The notes beneath the pieces were generated by a model. The model was not told where the DNA came from, made no database searches, and saw only the letters and a program-made list of their open reading frames with translations. From Anaerolineae bacterium (GTDB lineage: Bacteria > Chloroflexota > Anaerolineae > 4572-78 > J111), in assembly GCA_023151115.1 (NCBI GenBank), contig JAKLJP010000024.1, positions 1-64,000 on the forward strand: a stretch of 64,000 nt of DNA. Direction: 5' to 3'. Position numbers and translations under genes: made by a program. This document shows positions 15,013 to 20,838 of this stretch, piece by piece. Each line of letters starts with the position of its first letter. The stretch's first letter is position 1.

Positions 15013-16023
15013 CTAAAGTGGGACGTTTTGAAGGTCGAAATAGTCTAACAGGTTTACCCGAAAATCTACTGCTCGGTGGATTTGCGCGCCTTGTGCGGAG
15101 AGATGCACCAAGTAACTGTCACCTAAATCAAGGTCCGTGTTGCGCTCGATTATCAGCCGGTAGAGGCTGGTTTGCAGGCTGTAAATGTGAAACTTGGAAG
15201 CGTCGAGATTGCTGAACGGGTAGAGCAGATTTTCAAAGCGGTTATTGAGGTCAAAGTTTCCGGTTTTCCAGTCCCAGATGTGGTACTTGCCCGTTTTGGG
15301 CGAAAAAAGCATGGTGTCAACGGTGCCGGCAAGGCTCAATTCCTGATCGCCCACAATCATTTCGATATGCTCCTTGCAGTAGCTTACGGTGGGGGCGATG
15401 TTAACCCAAAGACGGTCAAAAGCTGTTATTTCGGGCAGTTGGGTATTAAGCGACAGGAAGGGGTCAAGGGTCATCTGACCGTCGCTTTCCCCTTTGAGAA
15501 CCTTTTTAATGTACTCGTGAACGGTTGTTCCTATAATCCGGGCACGCTCCCCTTTTGCGTCCCATTCGGCCAGCAGTTGGGCCACGGGCACGCCCTCTTT
15601 ACGCGCTTTGCGCTCTGCTATGCCCTCCCGATCAAAGGGTTTCTGAAATTGCTTGATGGCGGCTGTAACTGAGGTCAACTCTTTTTGGCCGAAAAAATAG
15701 CGATGCTTGTCCACATCAAAGACGATTTGGCTAAAGTCGGTTTTCATGACTACTCCTTTAGGTTTGAATATTTGGGCTGGTTTACGTTTGAACGCCCCAT
15801 TCCAGGGGCAGGGGTCTTGAGAGGCAAGGCCATTACGGGCTAATCTGCGGGCTGCTTTGGAGATGTCGCCCCCATGATATTTGTCTGCATACCCGTGAAG
15901 GCCCATGTGTCCTAACCACTGGTGGTAGGACTTGTGTCGGAAGTCTGCCCGGCAGCGCAGGCAGTATTTAGGGGGGGTGCGATTTTTGACGGCCAGGCCG
16001 CCCAGCGCTTGGGGGGTCATCAT
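15013..16023 (-). CDS. Zinc-finger / PD-(D/E)XK nuclease fusion with an internal start
   Basis: A 336-residue protein. Residues 20-45 hold a Cys2-His2-like finger (CLRCRADF, then HQWLGHMGLH). Residues 93-336 form a PD-(D/E)XK nuclease-like domain of RecB/Cas4/lambda-exonuclease type: GTTVHEYIKK (His169, Glu170), AGTVDTML (Asp236), IWDWKTGN (Asp251, Lys253) and YSLQTSLYR (Gln and Tyr of the QxxxY motif). A perfect AAAGGAG site 5 nt before the ATG of Met93 (15745-15747) suggests a second, nuclease-only product of 244 residues. The gene is co-transcribed with the 82-residue gene upstream. The role is probably DNA end processing in replication or recombination of the element. Confidence 0.75.
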   Translation of the reverse strand: MMTPQALGGLAVKNRTPPKYCLRCRADFRHKSYHQWLGHMGLHGYADKYHGGDISKAARRLARNGLASQDPCPWNGAFKRKPAQIFKPKGVVMKTDFSQIVFDVDKHRYFFGQKELTSVTAAIKQFQKPFDREGIAERKARKEGVPVAQLLAEWDAKGERARIIGTTVHEYIKKVLKGESDGQMTLDPFLSLNTQLPEITAFDRLWVNIAPTVSYCKEHIEMIVGDQELSLAGTVDTMLFSPKTGKYHIWDWKTGNFDLNNRFENLLYPFSNLDASKFHIYSLQTSLYRLIIERNTDLDLGDSYLVHLSAQGAQIHRAVDFRVNLLDYFDLQNVPL

Positions 16024-16024
16024 C

Positions 16025-16273
16025 TTAGGCGACCTTTAACAAGGGGGTTGGAAACTGGATAGTCCGGCGAGCGTCCCGTGAGTTGTAAACCTCTTCAAAA
16101 TGGTTCACCCACTTGTCATCACCCAACTTTTTGAGAGCGTAAGACGCTGTGACCGCGCAGCGTCCTACCCGCTCTGGGTAAGCCCATTCCTCATTGGCGA
16201 GCACTTCGCAAACGCGATCAAGTGCCTCCTTTGCCACCTTCAATTCTTGGGTCAACTGTGCTTTTGTTGGCAT
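16025..16273 (-). CDS. Small early protein of the element (unknown)
   Basis: An 82-residue protein, helical and charged, starting PTKAQLTQELKVAKEALDRV. I recognise no family. It is the first gene behind the left early promoter (16327-16355). Its stop is followed after one base by the start of the zinc-finger/nuclease gene. The ribosome site AAAGGA is about 12 nt from the ATG, a little far. It is likely an early regulatory or host-interaction protein by position only. Confidence 0.5.
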   Translation of the reverse strand: MPTKAQLTQELKVAKEALDRVCEVLANEEWAYPERVGRCAVTASYALKKLGDDKWVNHFEEVYNSRDARRTIQFPTPLLKVA

Positions 16274-16307
16274 GGTGTTTTTGGGTCCTTTCTTAAATAA
16301 ATTATGT

Positions 16308-16367
16308 GTAAGAATTTACTTACAAAAGAATACCATAAAAAATACAAAGTGTCAATATTCTCTTACA
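16308..16367 (-). promoter_or_regulatory. Left early promoter with XRE operators
   Basis: Minus-strand TTGACA (16350-16355), a 17-nt spacer and TATTCT (16327-16332). The palindrome GTAAG-N6-CTTAC (16308-16323) lies just downstream of the -10 box, and a half-site TCTTACA (16361-16367) just upstream of the -35 box. The same palindrome occurs in the rightward promoter at 16820-16835, so one repressor probably controls both. Confidence 0.7.
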
Positions 16368-16376
16368 CTCTGTATC

Positions 16377-16400
16377 AAAAAAAAAGCCTATTTTAAGGCT
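16377..16400 (-). terminator. Terminator of the repressor gene
   Basis: On the minus strand, AGCCT and AGGCT pair around a 6-nt loop and are followed by nine T. The stem overlaps the stop codon of the XRE gene, so it insulates the left early promoter from repressor transcription. Confidence 0.75.
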
Positions 16401-16743
16401 ATGAATGGTTCTTTATTGTCAACCAGTCCAAAAAGTTTCTCAGTTCCGCTTTAGCTGACCCCGAAAGAGAATTGTATTTATTGATTAAAATTCTGATCTC
16501 CTCATCTTGCAACAAATCTTGGGGCACATCTTCAACATATCCCGCCAGTTGAAGAACAGTCCAGAGACTTTCATTTAAACCCTTTGAAACAGCTATACAA
16601 AAATCAAAGGTTATAGGCCGAACTCCCCTTAAAGCATCAGAAATTAATGTGTGAGAAACACCTGAACGCCTTGCTAACTCCCTTTGAGAAATCTTTTTGG
16701 TCTTTAGTTTTCTTTCGACCCAAGCAATTAAATCCTCTGCCAT
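16399..16743 (-). CDS. XRE-family repressor (CI-like) of the element
   Basis: The product is 114 residues from the ATG at 16743, which has AAGGGG about 10 nt upstream. The frame continues to 16788 but has no site there. The helix-turn-helix is at residues 14-50 (SQRELARRSGVSHTLISDAL). The C-terminal half is helical (DLLQDEEIRILINKYNSL) and could dimerise. It is encoded divergently from a shorter XRE protein, with operator palindromes in both early promoters. This is the layout of a phage CI/Cro switch. There is no peptidase domain, so induction would not follow the LexA-type self-cleavage route. Confidence 0.75.
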   Translation of the reverse strand: MAEDLIAWVERKLKTKKISQRELARRSGVSHTLISDALRGVRPITFDFCIAVSKGLNESLWTVLQLAGYVEDVPQDLLQDEEIRILINKYNSLSGSAKAELRNFLDWLTIKNHS

Positions 16744-16802
16744 ACTGCAAGGCCCCTTAAGGCAAAGTTTAAAACGAATTAGCATCATTTAACAAAATCT
16801 TG

Positions 16803-16843
16803 TGTAAGAAAATGTTGACGTAAGTGAAATCTTACAGTATAAT
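16803..16843 (+). promoter_or_regulatory. Rightward early promoter with XRE operators
   Basis: TTGACG (16815-16820), a 17-nt spacer and TATAAT (16838-16843). The palindrome GTAAG-N6-CTTAC (16820-16835) fills the spacer, and a half-site TGTAAGA (16803-16809) lies upstream of the -35 box. A repressor bound there would block RNA polymerase. It drives the Cro-like gene at 16862. Confidence 0.75.
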
Positions 16844-16861
16844 CAATATCGGAGGTGCAAT

Positions 16862-17080
16862 ATGGAAAACGAGTTAATAAAATGGCTTGAGGAAAAGCGA
16901 GGCCAGCAATCTATTAGACAACTAGCAAAGACCCTTGCTCTTTCTCATACCCATGTATCTGATGTTCTTAAAGGCAAGCAGCCAGTCACCTGGAACTTTG
17001 CCGCAGCCGTCGCCCTAAAGACCGGCCTGGAACCGCTCGAAGCTTTCGAGATGGCCGGATTGTTGCCCAAAAAAAATTAG
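16862..17080 (+). CDS. Small XRE-family regulator (Cro-like)
   Basis: A 72-residue protein that is almost entirely a helix-turn-helix domain (IRQLAKTLALSHTHVSDVLK), related in pattern to the divergent 114-residue XRE protein. GGAGG stands 5 nt before the ATG. It is the first gene of the rightward operon, followed by the unknown 166-residue gene, the methyltransferase and the recombinase. Size and position fit a Cro-type antagonist of the repressor. Confidence 0.75.
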   Translation: MENELIKWLEEKRGQQSIRQLAKTLALSHTHVSDVLKGKQPVTWNFAAAVALKTGLEPLEAFEMAGLLPKKN

Positions 17081-17129
17081 CGGCCACCCCGGAAGGGATG
17101 ACCGCTAAGAGCAAGAAAGGACCATTTTC

Positions 17130-17630
17130 TTGACCCACTCAGTATTTTACCTCAAATTGCCCAACGGCGCACAATTCCCGGTTGAAGTTGTCTCCAGCAA
17201 TGGCGGGCTGCTAGTGCAAGGCACTGACCGGATTGACCTCTGCTTTGAACTGACCCCAGCAGAAGCTGAAGCAAGACCCGCGGGTCGAGGCCAAGCCGGC
17301 CGGAAAACTCTCAACCCTTTATCAATGACCCCGGTTGACGTTGCGGCCTACTTCGAGCAATCGCCCATTCTCTGTATTTATGCAGAAGATGTAAGAACAG
17401 CCGTTCTAAGCCCTTCTAAGGCCACTCAGAGCGTTTTGCAGCTACAGCAGGACTTACAGACCGTGCAAGGGCTGGAAAATCCAACTCAGGCCGATATTGC
17501 AGAACGCTTGTTCGGAGACCGGCAAAAGACAGGCGGAGCTTATCGCCGGCGCATTTTGGCCGTGTTGGGTGCTACTACTACCAGCATAGAGGCCGGATCC
17601 GAGGGTCGGACGGTGGGGAAGGCGGCTTGA
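17130..17630 (+). CDS. Element protein of unknown function with a C-terminal winged-helix-like part
   Basis: A 166-residue protein with a TTG start at 17130 and AAAGGA 8 nt upstream. The N-terminal 55 residues look like a small beta domain (FYLKLPNGAQFPVEVVSSNG). The C-terminal part (NPTQADIAERLFGDRQKTGG, then YRRRILAVL) resembles a helix-turn-helix. No family is recognised. Its TGA overlaps the ATG of the methyltransferase by one base, so the two are translationally coupled. It may regulate or assist the methyltransferase or recombinase. Confidence 0.55.
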   Translation: MTHSVFYLKLPNGAQFPVEVVSSNGGLLVQGTDRIDLCFELTPAEAEARPAGRGQAGRKTLNPLSMTPVDVAAYFEQSPILCIYAEDVRTAVLSPSKATQSVLQLQQDLQTVQGLENPTQADIAERLFGDRQKTGGAYRRRILAVLGATTTSIEAGSEGRTVGKAA

Positions 17631-18520
17631 TGGGTAGTAGTAGTAATTGTGACAGGACCGGCAGACAGCCATACCTAATCTTGTCACTGTTTCCGGGCAT
17701 CGGTTTACTTGACCGCGCTTTTGAGGAGTGCGGTTTTTGTGTTGTTCGAGGTCCAGATATTCTATGGGGGGGTGACATCCGCCAGTTTCACCCACCAGCC
17801 GGGATATTCTGGGGGGTGATCGGCGGCCCTCCGTGTCAGGACTTTTCAGGCTTACGACGCACTGCCCCAACTGGGTACGGGTTAGAAATGTTGGAAGAGT
17901 TTGCTCGATGTGTCACAGAAGCAAGCCCGGAGTGGTGGCTGATGGAGAACGTCGCCAGAGTGCCAGATGTGACCAAGCTGCAAGGTCACACTTTTGTTGA
18001 GCTTGATCACAATTACATTATCCAAAGATTTGACATCAACGAGGCGTGGTACTGTGACGTAACCAGGTTACGTCACATTCAGTTCGGTTCAAAATCAGGC
18101 CGGTTGTTAAATGTGACCCGGCGATCACAGAAACAGGCCCAACACGGGGCGGCCCTAGCCAGCGACAACCGGCCTTTTGAGGAACTTTGCCGGTTGCAGG
18201 GCTTGCCCGATGGTTTTGACCTTCCCCCTTTTCTTGCCTCAGAAAAAAAGCGGGCTGTTGGAAATGGCGTTCCCCTGCCTATGGGCCATGCTCTGGCCCA
18301 GGCCGTCATTGAAGCTTACAACAGCCCGGCTATCCTCCAACGTGACTTAGCCGGCCAGGTCACACCTGTTAAAGTTTGTCCTTGTGGCTGCAAGCGCCCA
18401 GTCACAGGCAAGGCTAAATACTATGATTACTCATGCCGGAAACGCGCTCAACGGAAGCGTGACGCGGCCAGGTCACAATTAGAACAATCTGTGACCCGCC
18501 GGCCAGTCACAGAAGCGTGA
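17630..18520 (+). CDS. C5-cytosine DNA methyltransferase (short, Dcm-like)
   Basis: The motifs of cytosine-5 methyltransferases are present in order: motif I SLFPGIGLLDRAF (residues 19-31), motif IV GGPPCQDFSG (catalytic Cys69), motif VI WWLMENVARV, motif VIII RLRHIQFGSKSG, and motif X AVGNGVPLPMGHALA. The target-recognition region between VIII and X is short, about 50 residues. The C-terminus adds a Cys-rich finger-like segment (VCPCGCKRPV, then YDYSCRKRA). A TTG at 17627 is possible but ATG 17630 gives the usual TGATG coupling. No restriction enzyme lies nearby, so it is a solitary methyltransferase, probably for host-defence evasion. The gene is unusually dense in GTCAC/GTGAC. Confidence 0.88.
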   Translation: MGSSSNCDRTGRQPYLILSLFPGIGLLDRAFEECGFCVVRGPDILWGGDIRQFHPPAGIFWGVIGGPPCQDFSGLRRTAPTGYGLEMLEEFARCVTEASPEWWLMENVARVPDVTKLQGHTFVELDHNYIIQRFDINEAWYCDVTRLRHIQFGSKSGRLLNVTRRSQKQAQHGAALASDNRPFEELCRLQGLPDGFDLPPFLASEKKRAVGNGVPLPMGHALAQAVIEAYNSPAILQRDLAGQVTPVKVCPCGCKRPVTGKAKYYDYSCRKRAQRKRDAARSQLEQSVTRRPVTEA

Positions 18521-18540
18521 CAGTCCAGGCCAGTCACAGT
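18350..18540 (+). repeat. Iterated GCCAGTCACA motif before the recombinase gene
   Basis: Five copies of a short motif, GCCAG(G)TCACA or CCCAGTCACA, lie at about 18354, 18398, 18467, 18500 and 18529. They are mixed with GTGAC copies on the other strand. The spacing is irregular. They run across the methyltransferase 3' end, its non-coding tail and up to the recombinase start, so coding constraint alone does not explain them. They may bind the recombinase, Rep or a regulator, or be methylation sites. Confidence 0.55.
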
Positions 18541-18542
18541 TA

Positions 18543-19745
18543 ATGCGTTTCATCGGCTACGCCAGAGTTTCCGACAAAGAACAACTGAAGAAAGGCTTTT
18601 CGGTCGAAGCCCAGCAGGAAGCCATAGAAGCTTGGGCCGTCGAGCTTGGTCACACCATCAGCCGGGTGATGGTTGAACCCGGCCGTTCAGGCGCCAAGCC
18701 AAGCCAGGAAGCCCGCCCAGTATTTGAACAGGCCGTAAGGCTGGTACTCGCTGGGGCGGCTGATGGGCTGGTGGTCAAATGGATGGACCGCTTTGCCCGC
18801 AACGTTGAAGATTTTCTCCGCGTAAGGTCACAGTTCTTTCAGGCCGGAAAGCAGCTTATCAGCATTTCAGAACCGCTTTTGAATGGGGATCCCGGCGATC
18901 CGGTTGCCCGCTACATCGCTGTAGCCATTATGAACGCTTACCAGTTGCAGGCAGAGCTATCCGGCCTGAAAGCTGCTCAGGGCCGGGAGCGACGCGCCCG
19001 GCAGGGTCAGTACCCAGGCTTACCCCCCATTGGTTACACCCGGATTGATAAAAAGATTGTCATTCACCCCGAGCTCGGGCCCACCATCGCCACGTCGTTT
19101 CTCGAATTTGCTACAGGCCGTTGGACGCTGGACAGTTGGCTCAAGGAAGCAGCAGGCAGAGGTTACAAGAGCAGTCGAGGCCAGATTATCAATAAAAGCG
19201 GCTGGCATCGGATTTTTAGAAATCCCTTTTACGTTGGCCGCTACGTCTGGAAGGGCCAAGAATATTTGGGCGATTACGAACCGCTGGTCAGCCAGGCCAC
19301 CTTTGAAGCGGTCCAAGAAATTTTGGACAGCTACGACAAAAGCCAGGGAGAACACCATTTTTGGCTGCTTTCCGGGCTTTTGTGGAGTGAGCCATTGTCA
19401 CGGCTCATGGTGGGCGCTCAAATCAAAGGCCGGTTTAATTACTACCGAGCGGCCGCGGACGGGAGGCCAGAGCACAATGTCAGAGCGGAGGAAATCGAAG
19501 GCCGGGTGATCGAGCGGTTAAATTGTATCCGCTGGGATGGGGATAATCCGTACAGGGTGCCCGAGGAGTGGCGCTTGGCACTCAAGGTTTCCTCAAACGT
19601 GGGGCAACTCTACGCTTATTTGGGCCATGCCCAGCAGCGCGAGTTATTACGCCTGATTTTTCTAAAAAAGGGGATTGTGGTTGCAAGTGGGGGGTCAATC
19701 AGTAAAATTGATTGTTATAGCGGCTTTCGGGTTGATGTCCGATAG
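18543..19745 (+). CDS. Large serine recombinase (integrase) lacking the zinc-ribbon cysteines
   Basis: A 400-residue protein. Residues 1-150 are a resolvase catalytic domain with the nucleophile in FIGYARVSDKEQ (Ser10) and the conserved Arg motif VVKWMDRFARNVEDF. Residues 165-270 form the recombinase DNA-binding domain (GLPPIGYTR to WHRIFRNPFYVGRYVWKGQE). Where relatives carry C-x-x-C in a zinc ribbon, this protein has SGLLWSEPLSRLMVG and then FNYYRAAADG, with no cysteines. Only two cysteines occur in the protein, both near the C-terminus. It also lacks a long coiled-coil tail. It is probably the integrase of the element, reading outward near the right end. Its activity is uncertain. Confidence 0.85.
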   Translation: MRFIGYARVSDKEQLKKGFSVEAQQEAIEAWAVELGHTISRVMVEPGRSGAKPSQEARPVFEQAVRLVLAGAADGLVVKWMDRFARNVEDFLRVRSQFFQAGKQLISISEPLLNGDPGDPVARYIAVAIMNAYQLQAELSGLKAAQGRERRARQGQYPGLPPIGYTRIDKKIVIHPELGPTIATSFLEFATGRWTLDSWLKEAAGRGYKSSRGQIINKSGWHRIFRNPFYVGRYVWKGQEYLGDYEPLVSQATFEAVQEILDSYDKSQGEHHFWLLSGLLWSEPLSRLMVGAQIKGRFNYYRAAADGRPEHNVRAEEIEGRVIERLNCIRWDGDNPYRVPEEWRLALKVSSNVGQLYAYLGHAQQRELLRLIFLKKGIVVASGGSISKIDCYSGFRVDVR

Positions 19746-19854
19746 TTGCCGCTGTGACACAACTCTGCTCCATGCAAAAAGCAGAGAGCCTGTTTAATAA
19801 GGGGTAGAATGTGCTATTAAGTTCCCCGGCCGTAAGCACATCTACTCGGACTGC

Positions 19855-19890
19855 AACTGCTGCGAGTAACGTGCGCAGCAGTTTCTTTTT
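19855..19890 (+). terminator. Terminator downstream of the recombinase
   Basis: A perfect 10-bp stem (AACTGCTGCG / CGCAGCAGTT), an intervening 9 nt, then TTTCTTTTT. It closes the rightward operon and may mark the right side of the element. Confidence 0.75.
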
Positions 19891-19966
19891 AAATCATCTT
19901 GTTTCTGCCAGAGAGGTACAAAATTTTTAACCAAGTAGCTTGCTGCTATCATACTCGGTGGATATA

Positions 19967-20038
19967 AATTTCCCGTAGGGTGGCATCCCTATGCCGCCCG
20001 CTGACGCCTAGGGGTGCGCCTGCTACGGCGAAAAATTG
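19967..20038. repeat. Imperfect hairpin repeat with a GCAT-CCCT-ATGC centre
   Basis: The arms read AAATTTCCCGTAGGGTGGC on the left and, inverted on the right, AATTTTTCGCCGTAGCAGG. The left arm holds an inner hairpin GGTGGCAT-CCCT-ATGCCGCC. Related inner hairpins with the AGGG/CCCT loop recur at 20230-20273. It is intergenic and non-coding. Confidence 0.5.
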
Positions 20039-20201
20039 GATCTACTGATACTGAGAAATCTAGCGTTTCTCAAATCCGCCAAAGACTCTTGATAGACCAC
20101 CCGTTTTCGCTTGTACTCCTTCCTATCTATTTCACCCTTTACTGTATAAGGTAAGCTTTTCTTAAATCAACCACTAGATGTAGTGGACGCCTAAAAATGT
20201 A

Positions 20202-20298
20202 CTAAGAGGCTATCCGAATAACCCCGTAGTGACGCATAGGGATGCGTCACCGGTTGGCATAGGGATGCCAACCGATCGTTTTTCGGATAGGCCCTAAG
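20202..20298. mobile_element. CTAAG-flanked inverted-repeat element C
   Basis: The 87-bp body (20207-20293) has termini AGGCTATCCGAA and TTCGGATAGGCC. CTAAG flanks both sides (20202-20206 and 20294-20298). Inside are two hairpins with the same AGGG loop: GACGCAT/ATGCGTC and TTGGCAT/ATGCCAA. CTAAG is the reverse complement of the CTTAG that flanks element A. Confidence 0.6.
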
Positions 20299-20388
20299 TC
20301 CAATACTTTTCAAATAACGTAGTTTAGCCCCTCGTGGGCGGGCGCGAGGCCCTATGCTACGGCCTTATTTGAAATGTATTGGCCCTAA
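20294..20388. mobile_element. CTAAG-flanked inverted-repeat element D
   Basis: The 85-bp body (20299-20383) has arms CCAATACTTTTCAAATAA and, inverted, CCAATACATTTCAAATAA. CTAAG occurs on both sides, and the left one is shared with element C. Non-coding. Confidence 0.6.
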
Positions 20389-20403
20389 GTCGAACTTAGG
20401 CTT

Positions 20404-20551
20404 CTTAGAGGCTGTCTAAAAATTGGCAAAACCTGAGTTTGACCAGGGTAAAATCCACGAAGGACACGAAAAAACACAAAGTTTTTAGCCTTTTTCTTGG
20501 TGTTCTTAGTGTTCTTCGTGGATAATAAAGAATTTTTAGACACCCTCTGAG
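20404..20551. mobile_element. CTTAG-flanked inverted-repeat element E
   Basis: The 138-bp body (20409-20546) has 16-bp termini AGGCTGTCTAAAAATT and AATTTTTAGACACCCT, inverted with one mismatch. The flanks are CTTAG on the left and CTGAG on the right, a target pair with one change. The centre holds CCACGAAGGACACGAA and its inverse TGTTCTTCGTGG, a second nested inverted repeat. Confidence 0.55.
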
Positions 20552-20564
20552 ATCCCTCGAGACG

Positions 20565-20773
20565 CTTAGTACAGCTTTGCCTTAGTTCGTGACGAAATCA
20601 AGGCGAGTAGATACCTCCACAGAAGTCATATCATTCCGACCGGAGGGAGGAATCTTCGTTATCACCGCCGAAAATGTTATAGCGAGCAAGAAGATTTCTC
20701 GCTGGCGCTCGAAATGACATCTCAGGAAACGGATACATTAAATCGTGACGAATTTATGCAATCCTGTACTTAG
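20565..20773. mobile_element. 199-bp CTTAG-flanked element A, copy 2
   Basis: The body (20570-20768) is identical over 199 bp to the copy at 43521-43719. The termini TACAGCTTTGCC and GGATTGC-type inverse (CAATCCTGTA at the right end) form an imperfect inverted repeat of about 30 bp that includes TTCGTGACGA on the left and TCGTGACGAA on the right. CTTAG occurs on both sides. It ends 70 bp before leuA and so now forms most of the leuA upstream region. Confidence 0.85.
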
Positions 20774-20838
20774 TATACAAGTGATGACTGGTTGTTAATC
20801 CTCAGTCACCAACCTCCCCCGAATATTAGGAGGAAAAA

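Larger units (their letters stand above)
9505..19900. mobile_element. Integrated phage-like rolling-circle element (about 10 kb, limits approximate)
   Basis: Between the tRNA terminator and the recombinase end, all genes are of mobile-element type. The minus strand carries virion/surface-like proteins, a lysis pair, an HUH Rep, a CHC2 zinc-finger protein and a PD-(D/E)XK protein. The plus strand carries a Cro-like regulator, an unknown protein, a C5 methyltransferase and a large serine recombinase. The left part is visibly more AT-rich than the flanks. The left edge must lie between 9500 and 9533 and the right edge after 19745. No long direct repeat marks the ends, which fits a serine recombinase with short att cores. 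No terminase, portal, packaging ATPase or recognisable capsid gene is present. Confidence 0.75.

Noticed and set aside
19740..19770. TGTGTCA shared near 9510 and TGACACA near 19755 as att core repeats
   Set aside because: They are inverted relative to each other, whereas integration would leave direct repeats. A 7-bp match is also not significant here.
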